DNA from: Larix sibirica
Taxonomy: Eukaryota; Streptophyta; Pinopsida; Pinales; Pinaceae
Length of the DNA: 39,261 nucleotides
Assembly: GCA_004151065.3 (NCBI GenBank)
Contig: NWUY0303985884.1
Span: 1-39,261 of the forward strand
Direction: 5' to 3'
Part shown: positions 1 through 9,849 of the stretch, piece after piece
Position numbering within the stretch: position 1 is the stretch's first letter
Layout of the letters: each line of letters begins with the position of its first letter
Notes under the pieces: model-generated
What the model saw: only the letters and a program-made list of their open reading frames with translations
Databases searched by the model: none
Told to the model about the DNA's origin: nothing
Program-made: the position numbers and the translations under genes

Positions 1-7
1 GTGCCTA

Positions 8-376
8 TTCCAGTTGTTGACCTTGACCTTCCACCCTTATAAAGGCCCCAGCATTCCCAGGATTATGAAAATAAGCAGTTAAAAGAGCAGTTCCAAGAAC
101 AGTTCCAGTATAAGCAGCAAAAGCAGCAGTTGAAGGAGCATAATTCCCAGCAGAAGGATTCCCAGCAAGTAGAGTAGCACCAGCAGTTGAACCAAGAGCA
201 GTTGAAGCGGCATTCCCAGGATCATAAGAAGCAGCATAATTCCCAGCATAAGTGGGCCCAGCAAAAGCAGCATTTGAAGGAGCATTCCCAGGGTCTTTTC
301 CATCATAAGTTGAAAGAGCAGTTCCAGTTCGTGCTGTATCTGCGTGTTGGTTGCTGGACGATGCGTGAAAGACATC
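8..376 (-). repeat. T-phased GCT/GGT/AAT repeat array, copy 1
   Basis: The minus strand is built from short words such as GCTGGGAAT, GGTTCAACT, GATCCTGGGAAT and GCTTATGCT, joined in steps of three so that T falls at almost every third base. Read in that phase it is open for 123 codons between TGA (377-379) and TAG (5-7). It would give a Gly/Ala/Asn/Ser/Thr/Tyr-rich peptide with repeated AGN, GST and DPGN motifs and no early Met. The frame shifted by one base puts T in the middle of codons and gives Leu/Met/Ile-rich sequence that is also open. Both open frames are expected from composition, because stop codons end in A or G and have A or G in the middle. The first residues upstream of the repeat (about 330-376) do not follow the pattern. 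Related arrays lie at 28585-29176 and 37633-38991, all in the same orientation. I do not recognise the family. Confidence 0.8.
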
Positions 377-399
377 TCAACTCAGTTTGAATGACCAAC

Positions 400-720
400 A
401 CGTGATACCATCTCAGCTCTCATATGCGTGGTTTATTTACAGTGTGAAGACTCAGCTAATCGTGGGCATACCTTATATCTCTCTCTGCAAATCGTAATTC
501 AATCTCAATTTCTGTCTTATTGCTGTCGCGCGTGGGTTCTCTGTAAATCCGTGGTATTAATACTCTCCACGTGCCTTGATTGTGCAGTGCCTCTCCAATC
601 AATGAGTGTAGGCATGCGTGGCTAAATTAGAATCCATCGTTGTTAATAGTAAGTCCGTGGATACCTTTGCATTCATACTTGCCTATCTTCCATTCAGACA
701 ACCCACGGTATTCTAATGGC
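400..720. repeat. Gene-free stretch with scattered CGTGG motifs
   Basis: No gene is visible. The hexamer-like motif (G/C)CGTGG, usually followed by an AT-rich run, recurs near 426, 461, 531, 549, 615 and 655. CACGTG occurs at 401 and 568 and the inverse CCACGG near 702. Spacing is irregular (about 18-70 bases), so this is a loose degenerate repeat at best. The rest of 381-880 holds nothing I can name. Confidence 0.35.
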
Positions 721-880
721 AGTTTAATAACAAGACATGAGATATAACTTTCGGAATGCTGCAATTTTGATGTTTAACCACCATAAGGTCAGATATATGC
801 ACAGAGATTTATTGCGAAGAAATTTATTGACAGTTGAGCAGTTTATTTATTGTTAAAGGTGCATTCTTTGGTTTCTATTG

Positions 881-2243
881 TTGGGATAGTCTTAATTGGC
901 AAGGAGAACTATAGAGAATGGTCGAGGAAGATCAAGCACACTTTGATCTTCAATGATCTGTGGGATGGCATCTGCAAAGGATAAACTTTTGAGGATGGTG
1001 CTACAACTGCAACACCTTTCAAGCTTATCGGAGACAAAGAACTTGCAATATGGACGAGCAGAGACAAGAAGGCCTATGCATTGATCACTGCTACAGTAAG
1101 TGAAGAGGTTAGTCGGCACATAATATCTGTTAATACCTCCTATGAAGCATCAAAGAAGTTGAAGGATCTGTTTGACTCACACTCAGAACTAGAGCTAATC
1201 CAATTGTTGTTAAAGCTCTTCAATCTTGAATGAAAAATCTTGAATGAAAAGATAATGATCCCATGGCTGTAGCATCAAAAAGAAAAGCAATCATGCTGAT
1301 ATTAATGTCACTAGTGTCAAATTATACCTTACTCTCACTGCCTTCATCAAGGTACTCTACCCTACATATTTGCACTATCTTGAATCACTTCAAGCTAGTG
1401 GCTAGCTGAAAGACCTCAGGTTTTACACCCTGGTGGAGAAGATTGCAGAGCGAGAGAAAGCCTTTGGAAAGAAGACAGTTCAGTCCACTGAAGATGCTGC
1501 AAACTTTGCTCAGAAGGGGAAGAATCAGTCAAAAGATTCTATCAAAGGAGAGACCAGTAGGAGAGGATGCGGAAGAAAGAACCTCATAGGAAGGGGGAAG
1601 AAGAGGCAATCACAGCAAGAGACCTAATCTTAATTGTCTTCGCTGTGGAAGGAATGGACACGATGTAGAGCATTGCTAGGCTCCATGGGAGACCATTAAA
1701 AACAAGCATTACAATAATAAAACAAAACAAACAAAACAAAACAAACAAAACAAAGCTTCTGATGTGGGTAAACCTCTAGAATCTGCTCATTTTATTGTTG
1801 CACACTGCTGTAATATTGTATAAATGAAGTCTCATTGAATACTTAATTTGCATCTTTCAGAAATACTTGGCTGCTTGACACAGGTGCAACCCGCCACATG
1901 ACATTCATAAGAGATTTTTTTGAAGAACTGAATGACAATGTATATGGTATAGTGTATTTTGCAGATATGTCCAGCCTCAAGCCTAAGGGAATTGGCACAA
2001 TCAGGCTTAAATTATTGGTTTTGCTGATTTTATGTTAAAGAATGTTCTCTATCTTCCAGAGTTGCAGAGAAACTTGCTGTCTCTTGTGCACATTTGACAG
2101 CAGGCTATTCCATCCACATATTTGATGGGGAAGTTGAAATAAGGAGATCATCTGACAGCCAAGTCATCATGACCAGACGGGAATATGAGAGATTATTGAA
2201 GTTTACAGGGACATCTGCAATAAATAAATGTTGCATATATTAG
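881..2243 (+). mobile_element. Degenerate Ty1/copia retrotransposon gag-protease remnant
   Basis: In order, the plus strand shows: the copia gag start motif around LIGKENYREWSRKIK (about 893-940); a helical gag segment with KKLKDLFDSHSELE (about 1150-1195); TSVKLYLTLTAFIK and LVEKIAEREKAFGKK (about 1310-1470); a CCHC zinc knuckle CLRCGRNGHDVEHC at 1635-1676 with the exact C-x2-C-x4-H-x4-C spacing; and an aspartic protease region, WLLDTGATRHMTF, with DTGA at 1877-1888. It ends in protease/pre-integrase sequence (YLPELQRNLLSL, then FDGEVEIRR). Stops and frameshifts break the reading frame throughout, for example TAG right after the knuckle. Integrase, reverse transcriptase and RNase H are missing. 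These elements encode the capsid, protease and polymerase of a nuclear LTR retrotransposon. In a mitochondrial genome it is imported and dead. Confidence 0.9.
1719..1754 (+). repeat. AAAC simple repeat inside the copia remnant
   Basis: A run of AAAC/AAAAC units sits between the zinc-knuckle and protease parts of the copia remnant. It looks like replication slippage after insertion. It adds no coding motif. Confidence 0.85.
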
Positions 2244-2505
2244 GCCGGTGAACGCTATAACGTGGATGGTGGGTAATTAGTGGCTTTCCTTTCTTTCTTA
2301 AGAGCTGGATTCAAGATTGGTATTAAGAGAGAACCATCTTCCTTCTCGCATCAGCATCATCGAGTGAGCATAATTACATATATAACTGGTTACACAGAAG
2401 CTACCCAATAAAATACTTTTTCCATTAGTGCTGATGTGGTAAACTAAGAAGCGAAATGAAATAGAAAACGTGATGCTTATTGATCAAAATAAAGCTAGTG
2501 GAATT

Positions 2506-2689
2506 GAGGCGCATAATCTCGTTTATAAATAAAGCACCATTGTTACTGTGATAAAGCTTACCGAAACATGACCAAATGAGAGTTGAAGTGTGATGGGGCA
2601 TAATCGAGGCATAATATCGTTATAAATAGAGCACCGTTGTTACTGTGAGATAACACTTACCGAAACATGACCAAGTGAGAGTCGAAGTG
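2506..2689. repeat. Imperfect tandem duplication of about 85 bases
   Basis: Two copies, 2506-2590 and 2606-2689, both run from GAGGC(G)CATAAT through a TATAAAT(A)A(A/G)AGCACC block, a TTGTTACTGTGA block and ACTTACCGAAACATGACCAA to GAAGTG. They differ by several substitutions and small indels, so the duplication is not recent. No coding potential is evident. The surrounding DNA at 2244-3270 has no recognisable gene. Confidence 0.85.
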
Positions 2690-2802
2690 GTTAGTATAAT
2701 AACATATATAAAGGTAATTGTGTTGTATCTTCAAACCGATGACTTGTCGATGACTGGCTAAGACTGACTTGACTAAAAAGAATGATTCCTTGCTCTCCTA
2801 AC

Positions 2803-2821
2803 GTCAAGCAAGCCTTTCCTT
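2803..2821 (-). repeat. Truncated AAGG-bordered short element
   Basis: On the minus strand this reads AAGGAAAGGCTTGCTTGAC. The same 19 bases begin the short element at 25067-25085. The right half (GAAGGGAGGGCAAGG) is absent here, so it looks like half an element. Confidence 0.5.
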
Positions 2822-3269
2822 CAGAACTAGACCTTTTTCCTATATAACTAACTAAATTAATTGCTTAGTGGGGACTGCTATTAACCCTTCTCTTCTCAGG
2901 AACGGATGGATATAAACCTTACCCTTATAGTTTTCCCTTTCCACACCACCTCTTTACCCAACAGAATTACCTATAGTCTTCCCTCCCATAGAGATATGAC
3001 CCTACGCAAATGCACCCCCTGCTCTGTGGTCAATTATCTTCGTAGTTTGCTGGGTTCCTGTAACACCCGTTCCATCCCATCTGAAAATCCCAAGTTATCA
3101 CCAACACTACAGAGATTTTATCTCGCGGAGTACTTTTAAGCTTGTGTAGCTATGGATCTATTATTTTTCTTATTCCTAGCACTTGAATATTTCGTAAAAG
3201 CGACAAACAAAAAGAATAAATAGAATGGTAGGAATTCTTTCGCCCCAATCGTCCCTATTAACTGAGCAC

Positions 3270-3725
3270 ACCTTGGTCAATCCACATTCCAATATTTTGT
3301 TGAATGCCTCTGTTGTTCTGTTTAGCCTGCAGATTATATGGCGTCATCTTGTGGTGATGGGTCATTAAATATTTCACCAGCACAGCCACTGCTCCACTAA
3401 GAAAATGTTGACCTTAATCGCTTGTGAGGCTATGTGGGCATCCAAATATAATGACGATCTGCTAAAAAATTAACCTGGAAACAGTCTCCACCGAGCAATC
3501 TTGGGTGAGAATAACCTCTATCCAGCACTTCAAATAATATGTAGCCGTGATTATATACCTACCCCATGAATAGTGCGCCAATGGATTTATAGGTCTAAAA
3601 AATCTATTTGGTGAACCCCGCGGCATCTGTAAATAAAGTTGGCCATCAAAGTTATGTATGCAATACCTTCCATGTAGTAACCTTTCCTCCGTAGTGTCCA
3701 CCACCCTGGCCATCATGGGCTTCCC
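3270..3725 (-). mobile_element. Ty3/gypsy integrase remnant
   Basis: Reading down the minus strand, an integrase zinc-finger region (GGGHYGGKVTTWKVLHT then LWWPTLFTDA, about 3630-3715) is followed by core-like sequence. A PNRFFRPINPLAHYSWGRYI segment with YYLKCWIEV lies at about 3510-3610. Then comes IFGCPHSLTSD, which holds the second catalytic Asp, and HHHKMTPYNLQAKQ near 3320-3360. These are landmarks of plant gypsy integrases, normally written as FGCP(I/L)xLxSD and TPYHPQANGQ. Frames change several times and stops interrupt it. It sits downstream of the RT/RNase H pieces at 4080-5050 in the same orientation, as in an intact pol gene. Confidence 0.85.
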
Positions 3726-4079
3726 ATGGTACTATCTACCACTCATGATCCAACATGCATCTCTCGAGAATCCCATCTATTGCTAATTTATACAAGTGCC
3801 CTGCTATCAACTGATAAATTGCCGCACATACTACCAGCTGTCTTCACTGTCACCAATAAAAATTATCGGACATAAAACCTGAACCAAGGATTTCGACGAT
3901 GTCTATGAAGAAGTATTAAATGGCTTCCACACAAAAGAGATAAGCATCAAAAAGTTCATAAACTATATCTGTGGTTTCATTATGTATGCGTGAAAGATGA
4001 TTGGGTCCAATGTTCTACTTCCCGGGCTTTACTACACTTTCAAATTGAACTCTTGGAATAGCAATAATCATCGAAAGAT

Positions 4080-5050
4080 CCCACCTTCCAATACTGGCTT
4101 ATTTAGAAAATATTTCAACGCAGAGTTATCTATTAAAAAGCTAAATGGGCATCCTATAATATAATGTATAAACTTCTGGAGTGCATACACCACGGCCAAT
4201 CCTTCTTGTTCGGCGGTAGTGTAACTACGCTTAGCTCATGAGCATTTATTGCTTGCAAAATAGACTGAGTGTTCTAGTTTACCTTCCCCTGGTTGTGCCA
4301 GAACATTTCCCAGCATGATGCCAGTCTGGGAAAACTGGAATCAACGTGGTTACCATTCCTTGCTTTAAATTTGAAAACCCTGCTTCACAGGTTGTTGTCC
4401 ATACAAACGGTACACCTTTGCACAACAATTCCTCCATAAACACTTTCAAATTTGCATAGCCCCTGATAAACCTGTGGAAGTACCATGTGTGTCTCAACAT
4501 AGACCACAACATAGATACACTCTCGGAGGCTGGAAAATATAGCAAGTCCATTCTTCAGTCGATTAGGTGTACAATCCCCATTCAGTAGCAAGCATCATTT
4601 TCATATTATCCTCCTCTGTTATATAGGTCTTATAATAGCCTTATAATCCATCAGTAAAAGAGTATGCCTCATTCCCTCCAACATTTGCCGGTATCTCACA
4701 ACTAAATGGAGTCAGAAAGGGGTCTTGTATGCAGGCCTCATTGAGTTCATGGAAGTCAATACACACGTGGATTCCACCTGTTTGACCTGTATCATGATCA
4801 GACTAATCCAGTTGGATTCTTCTACGGGAAAGAGAAACCCGAAATCTAGCATCCTATCTATTATATATTTCACTTTCTCTTTGTAGTTTGAGTTAACCCT
4901 GTATGGTATTTTATTATTTGGCCGAGCATCTAGCCTTAATTAAAAATTAATTTCACCCATCTATTGAACCATGCCTTTTCTCCTGGTAAAACTTTAGGGA
5001 TATAGATTGGCATATTCGCGGAGCAGAGTTACAATCTCTATGACCGTATG
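4080..5050 (-). mobile_element. Ty3/gypsy reverse transcriptase and RNase H remnant
   Basis: Minus strand order: EIVTLLREYANLYP (about 5000-5040), IPYRVNSNYKEKVKYIIDRM and FPVEESNWIS (about 4795-4895), then VCIDFHELNEAC, GGNEAYSFTDG and LATEWG (about 4575-4775). RLKNGLAIFSS follows near 4520-4560. Next comes the connection/RNase H part: HTWYFHRFIRGYANL, KGVPFVWTTTCEAGFSNLK (about 4360-4500), SYTTAEQEGLAVVYALQKF (about 4180-4240) and FLIDNSALKYFLNKPVLEGG (about 4075-4140). The YxDD polymerase site that should fall between AIFS and HTWY is absent: only about 20 codons separate motifs that are normally more than 100 apart. Several stops and frameshifts are present. It is an inactive nuclear-derived element of the gypsy lineage that carries ALKYLVNKP. 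Confidence 0.92.
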
Positions 5051-5215
5051 TTTCTCCCAGTAATACTCTATCACAACGAGTTTTGGCTTCTTTTCGGTCC
5101 CAATGTTAATCTGTTTTATCCTCAGTGGCTCATGATAATACATCGGACTACTGGTATCCCCTGTATCCTGAACTATGCAATGGCCTTTTGTTTCTTAAAA
5201 CCATAGATGTAAAAG

Positions 5216-5301
5216 CTCCTCTGTGGGGTATGCATTTGCGGAGTATACTTTTACGGGGTCCCCCTCCATGAGGTATGCTTTTGCAGGGTCCCCCTCTGTG
5301 G
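5216..5301 (+). repeat. Three imperfect units of about 30 bases
   Basis: Units resembling AGGTATGCTTTTGCAGGGTCCCCCTC follow one another at about 5216-5241, 5242-5270 and 5271-5301, the first lacking the GTCCCCC part. They lie in the spacer between the gypsy RT piece and the gag-like piece and match no gypsy domain. Confidence 0.65.
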
Positions 5302-5524
5302 AACCTACGAGCATACACTGTGGGTGCTCCATCTATTGGAAAGACTAAATTTGTTGAATCACCCCTACACCCGATGTATCCTCCCCATAAAGTCGGAAAG
5401 TCTTGCAGAAACTTTCCTGTAGTTAAAGCTTTCTTTTTCCTCTTTTTTCCGCTCATCCATTGTTGCATTTCTGAGTGTAGATACCATTTATTTCAAAATG
5501 GCTCTAAGGTGTAATTTTATGCGC

Positions 5525-5892
5525 CTATTGTTTAATAGGGACATCCTGTGTCATCCATTGCACTTCAAATTTTTTAACATGACTAAGCGGGTCAGAAGTT
5601 CCGTAAAACTGTAGATACAGGTCGAAAGGGATGGAATTGGTGTTTTTGGTGGAGCCCTTAGGTCTGACAGCAAGCGAGTATGTAGCATCTCTGTCGTATC
5701 TTCCCAAGAATGAAACACACTCTTATATGTCACACCATCTCGCGGGGCTCTCTTACAAAGATAAGTCCAACACTGCAATCCTATACTCTGGCACAATCTG
5801 TTCCTCTAACTGCTCAACAAATTCGACCGCGTTAGTCGTGTCGTCGAACTTCAGCGTGTGCCTCAGCTCCATGCCAATCCACCTATAGATGC
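5525..5892 (-). mobile_element. Ty3/gypsy gag-like remnant
   Basis: The minus strand reads WIGMELRHTLKFDD, FVEQLEEQIVPEYRIAVLDL, PARW and HSWEDTTEML (about 5720-5890), then IPFDLYLQFYGTSDPLSHVKK, FEVQWMTQDVP (about 5535-5630). These are typical plant gypsy gag phrases: substrate patch, capsid helices and the PxRWW region (here one W). Two frames are needed. The order of the pieces suggests internal rearrangement. It has the same orientation as the RT remnant that follows. Confidence 0.75.
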
Positions 5893-5939
5893 ATAGTACC
5901 ACACACCACTTTGTATATTACTCATAGTAACCATTCTTC

Positions 5940-6265
5940 CATCTATTAAAGGTAGCAAATCCGTTGCAAAAGAGCACGCACTGTGCCAACTGAGCTCTCC
6001 ATCCGCCATGGCATTGATATAATCCTCCTGGTGCCCGGTGGTAATATTAAACAGCTAACCCGGGTAATCCTCATTTTTCAAATCCTCCACTGGTTCCATA
6101 AAGTTTTCACGTAAGGTTGGATCCAAAGGTTGAACGACTCTGCGACCCTCTTTCTCAAACGACACCCATTGTTTCAGGTCAAAAATAGCATCGTTGTAAA
6201 ACACCCAATCGATCCCCAAAAATGCGAGGTAGGGATCCTTATCATCCAGTATCTAAAACACTAAA
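5940..6265 (-). mobile_element. Gypsy-type protease-linker remnant
   Basis: The minus strand reads LDDKDPYLAFLGIDWVFYND (about 6190-6255), then FDLKQWVSFEKEGRRVVQPL, ENFMEPVEDL and HQEDYINAMADGE (about 5995-6190). The LGIDW(A/V)F-NxAI-LK phrase is, from memory of gypsy pol proteins, found just after the aspartic protease. If so, it lies upstream of gag-like sequence here, which is out of normal order. Stops occur after EDYPG and near the 3' end. No DTG/DSG catalytic motif is visible. Confidence 0.6.
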
Positions 6266-7423
6266 GAATATGCGTAGGTTTTAACACTGAGAAATCTCCA
6301 TTTTCATAGTTATTTGATCCCTTGCTCAACCTTCATCAAATAGATAAAAACATATTCTATCTGCTGAGGGTTCGAATTTGAATCTCTTGTATATCGTGGT
6401 AACGCTCGGGTTTTCAATTTTGAGTCTCTTGACCGCAAGGTTTTTCATTCCACCCGAATCCCTTATCCATAGCTGCTACGTGCATAAAACCTTTTCATAA
6501 AGGGTAGAGCCAACAGAGATCTAAAGAGTCCTACCCGCCATTTTCATAGAATTTTATTACATAAATGAGATGCAGCCTCAGAAGCGAACAAAATGACCCG
6601 TGTTTTCAAATTAGCAATTTAATGCTATAGCCTATTATATTATGCCACCCTTTTAATGAGTCCGAAAATGCGGCAAATTTGGTCAAGAGAAAGGAATAAA
6701 TCTACAATACAATATCGTAGCTGCTCACGCACAGCTCTTTTGGATTGTTCAATATGCCAGAACAACTTCCGTTCCCTCTCCCTATTGGTTGATTGTATAA
6801 AGCCCCTAAATTTATTCTTAGCTTAGCTGCTTGAACGCATACATTAAATGTTATATAAGACTATGCAGTGCGGGCATAAGCACTATGGCAACCTAAATGA
6901 AATGGATTCAATTTCAACCAATCTGTAGTTGACGATAAAGGTTGTGTAATTTTCACTTAGGCTGATCTCATTAATTGCGCTCATCTCGGTATGGGAGTTA
7001 TGCACGAACGTAATGAAACTCTGGATCTGGCCGCTGTCGAAGTTCCCTGATAATACTATGATGGATCGTTGTCTCCATTGCTGAAAAGACAATTATACCC
7101 ACCTTAGTTGGGGCTCAAACCAATAAAGTGGTACTCTTCCTTTCAATGCTGTTTTACCAATGCTGCTTCAAATCCCCGTTGGAACCAAATTGAATTCTAT
7201 CCCATTCAATCCATGTCAAGTACATTTGACAGAGGTATACGACTACACAACTTGTCCGAGAGTTGGTTCTTACTTGGTTGTTGATATTGCGACATTCTTA
7301 TTCTCTGTAAGAGATTGCCAACCAACATTCAATTGTTAGTTCGTCGTCGGAACTTATAAACTATATTATTCTTGGAATGAATGACCGTAGATGGCCCACT
7401 ATAGTGTAAACAAGTCCTTATGG
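6266..7423. other. Spacer without recognisable genes
   Basis: No gene is evident. At about 6366-6440 two similar blocks follow each other (GGTTCGAATTTGAATCTCTTG and GGTTTTCAATTTTGAGTCTCTTG), a weak tandem pair. The stretch ends directly at the tRNA. Confidence 0.4.
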
Positions 7424-7498
7424 GGCGGACGTAGCCAAGTGTATCAAGGCAGTAGATTGTGACTCTACCACGTGCGGGTTCAATCCCCGTTGTTCATC
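7424..7498 (+). tRNA. trnH: tRNA-His(GUG), plastid type
   Basis: The sequence folds as a cloverleaf. The anticodon arm is GTAGA-TTGTGAC-TCTAC with anticodon GUG. The T arm is GCGGG-TTCAATC-CCCGT, and a GCC...GGC D stem is present. It carries the extra 5' G (7424) typical of tRNA-His and resembles the plastid trnH-GUG that plant mitochondria often carry and use. It decodes His codons in mitochondrial translation. In the acceptor stem C2 faces A71, and G1-U72, G4-U69 and G7-U66 are wobbles, so the stem is weaker than the plastid form. The CCA at 7498-7500 overlaps the discriminator base and is probably chance. It may be functional or just starting to decay. Confidence 0.85.
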
Positions 7499-7500
7499 CA

Positions 7501-9340
7501 TAAATAAATAAAAGGACTGGATCCGGATTCTATCCTCTTCGATTTAAGATAGAGTAAATTAAGCCTTTTAATATTTATTAAGAGAGAATCAATTTCATTA
7601 GCACTCGATCAGTAGTGAGCTATCCTATTAAATTACTCAGGGTGGCTGCTTATAGCAAACTTCCTGGCTGTCTTTCCTTTATTGGCCAAGCGGAGGGGCC
7701 TTAGCTGGTGTTCCAGGCTGTTTTCCTATTGATGATCAGGTCTTCCACTCCCTAACAAGACTCTCTGAATCCCTCTATAGGTAATCCTTTACAATTATAT
7801 ATATAGGTCGGCATGCTCTTAGGCAGAAATGTTCATTCAACTATAGTTGTTAGCTTTTTTTTAGTTTTTTTAATGAACAAGTCATTTTATTTTATACCTT
7901 TGGCCAGGTGTCTCTTATCTCTAAAAATGTCATCCTCGTTCACTTAGACTGTTTTCTATAAATCTGGTTCTTGCCTTCAACTTACACTATTGTTCTTTAA
8001 TAGTTGCCAACGGTCTTTGTTTGTGTAAGCGCAACTGCCGGCTGCTTATCTTCTGTTGATCTACACTTTATTTTATTCAAAATGAAGGGTCAAACAAGCC
8101 CCGACCACATGGATTAACTCGCCCTGAGTCAACTCATACTCAACCCATCAAATGCAGGGCCTAACTTTGGAACTAGACGGATCATTTCCTCTTTCATTTT
8201 TCATTTGAACCTAACTTATGATGAGCCCATTTTCCTACCAGTATGCTTAGGCCCACTAAGTAGGTGTTAACTTAATAAAAATAGGGCTCCTATGGTCTAG
8301 TTGCTTGGATTGAATTCCATACCAAGTAAACAAAATGTTTCAACTTGCTGAGGGTGTTGTACTGGTTGAGCGCAACTAACTTTAGTTAAAAAGTTCTTTT
8401 TGCACTTTTATTGAGGCTGGGCATAGCCTATTATATAACTATTCCTCAACTTGTCAATTTTTTTTTATAAGTTTCCCTCATGTCAGGATCCATCAGTAGA
8501 TCCATCTTTGTGTGCATTTTTGTTTCTATTTTATTGCAGCACTTCAATTGATCGCTCCTTTTGTTGGACGATATTCATCTAATTCAGGGTTATGGTGTAA
8601 AGAACCTTACAGTGCTAAGCTACAACTAGTTATTTTATCCTTCATTGATTCTATTGCTTGGGTAGTGCCTGGCAGTGAATCCATCATGGTGAAAGTTTTA
8701 TGTTATTCATATGTCTTCTTGACTACCAGTGTCTCTTGCAACTGTTGCTTACCCTTGCTGATATTCCCCATGGCCTTTCCTTTATCTCTACAGCTCTATG
8801 CTCCATGCTCCTTCTTCCGTTCGATTACAAACAGCTCTCTAGCCATAGAGATTCTGAAAAAAGAATAGACCCAATCAGTTACTTTAAGGCTTATTGGTGA
8901 ACCCATTTACCCGTATGAATGCATGCGGAGATCACTTAGCAGAGGTAACCCCATAAAGAAAGGGGGAAAGACTCCTGGAATTTTATCTACACTGACTTTG
9001 GATATTTATTTCCACTGACTCTCTATGAATGCACCGGGCACCTTGCATACGAAAGAAGGGGCCTACCCCCGTTTAACACCCCCTTGACTTACCCCGGTTT
9101 CACTATAACCTTCATACCATCGTTACAGGGGATAGCTTTATACATATTATGGAGGAATTCACTTTATAAGGGCATTTCACCACATCTATTACCTTGTTTC
9201 TCTTGACCTTACCTAGCAAAAATCAGAGGTAAAGAACTGCCCAACTCTTTCCCCACTCACTTTGATGAGATGCAAAAGGGGATACTCGGCTCGGATGGAT
9301 GATGAAACAGTCATTTCTCAGCAGTTTCTTCCAGGGACAG
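7501..9340. other. Spacer without recognisable genes
   Basis: No conserved protein or RNA is seen. Position 8512-8868 (plus) is open for 118 codons but rich in Leu/Ser/Phe and matches no family I know. It is preceded by a pyrimidine run ending in TTGCAG (8520-8540), which resembles a spliceosomal acceptor. Confidence 0.4.
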
Positions 9341-9577
9341 ACTTTACTTACGATCACCTGGCAGTAACCTTATTGGTGTCATCACCTGATTCATATAGAG
9401 TCTATTCTTTGAGGAAGTAAGCACTTAATCCCAATGCAAAGGTAGGAGAACAGGTTGTGATCATGTTTGTTATCTTTGTTGATATGTTTATTATCTAGCT
9501 AGAACATTGGTAAAGAAAACCTGACTCATGGATTCCTGTCACCGTGTTGGGAACTTATTTGCTTTGTTTCTGTGGTT

Positions 9578-9796
9578 CAGGGTCCTGTTTATGCGGCGGG
9601 CAGTATTCCTCCTATGACACCCATTAAAAGCTTACCAGTAGGGCTTTGAGTAAGCTATTTAGCACAGCAAGCTTCTCAGCCTGCTAAGTTTGCTAAATAC
9701 AATGCAGTAACTGCTGCTGGAGTGAGTGCTACTTCGTATATCCAACCTGTAGCCACCTTTGTGCCACGCGTGACAGGAACTACTGAGCAGCTTTGA
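9578..9796 (+). pseudogene. Unrecognised protein fragment with intron-like left border
   Basis: One frame is open apart from a TGA at 9647-9649 and reads QGPVYAAGSIPPMTPIKSLP, then QQASQPAKFAKYNAVTAAGV and YIQPVATFVPRVTG. This is an Ala/Pro/Gln-rich, protein-like composition. The base before it ends a pyrimidine-rich stretch (TTGTTTCTGTGGTTCAG), and AAAG|GTAGGA at about 9438-9447 could be the matching donor. It could be a decayed piece of a nuclear gene with a spliceosomal intron, or of a retroelement gag. No family is recognised. Confidence 0.35.
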
Positions 9797-9849
9797 CTGC
9801 ACAACCAGCGGTAAAAATCCCCCCTACAGGACAGCAGGCAAGTTTTTTA

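Noticed and set aside
8512-8868. 118-codon plus-strand frame as a conserved protein
   Set aside because: It has no recognisable motif, and a second frame is open over much of the same DNA.
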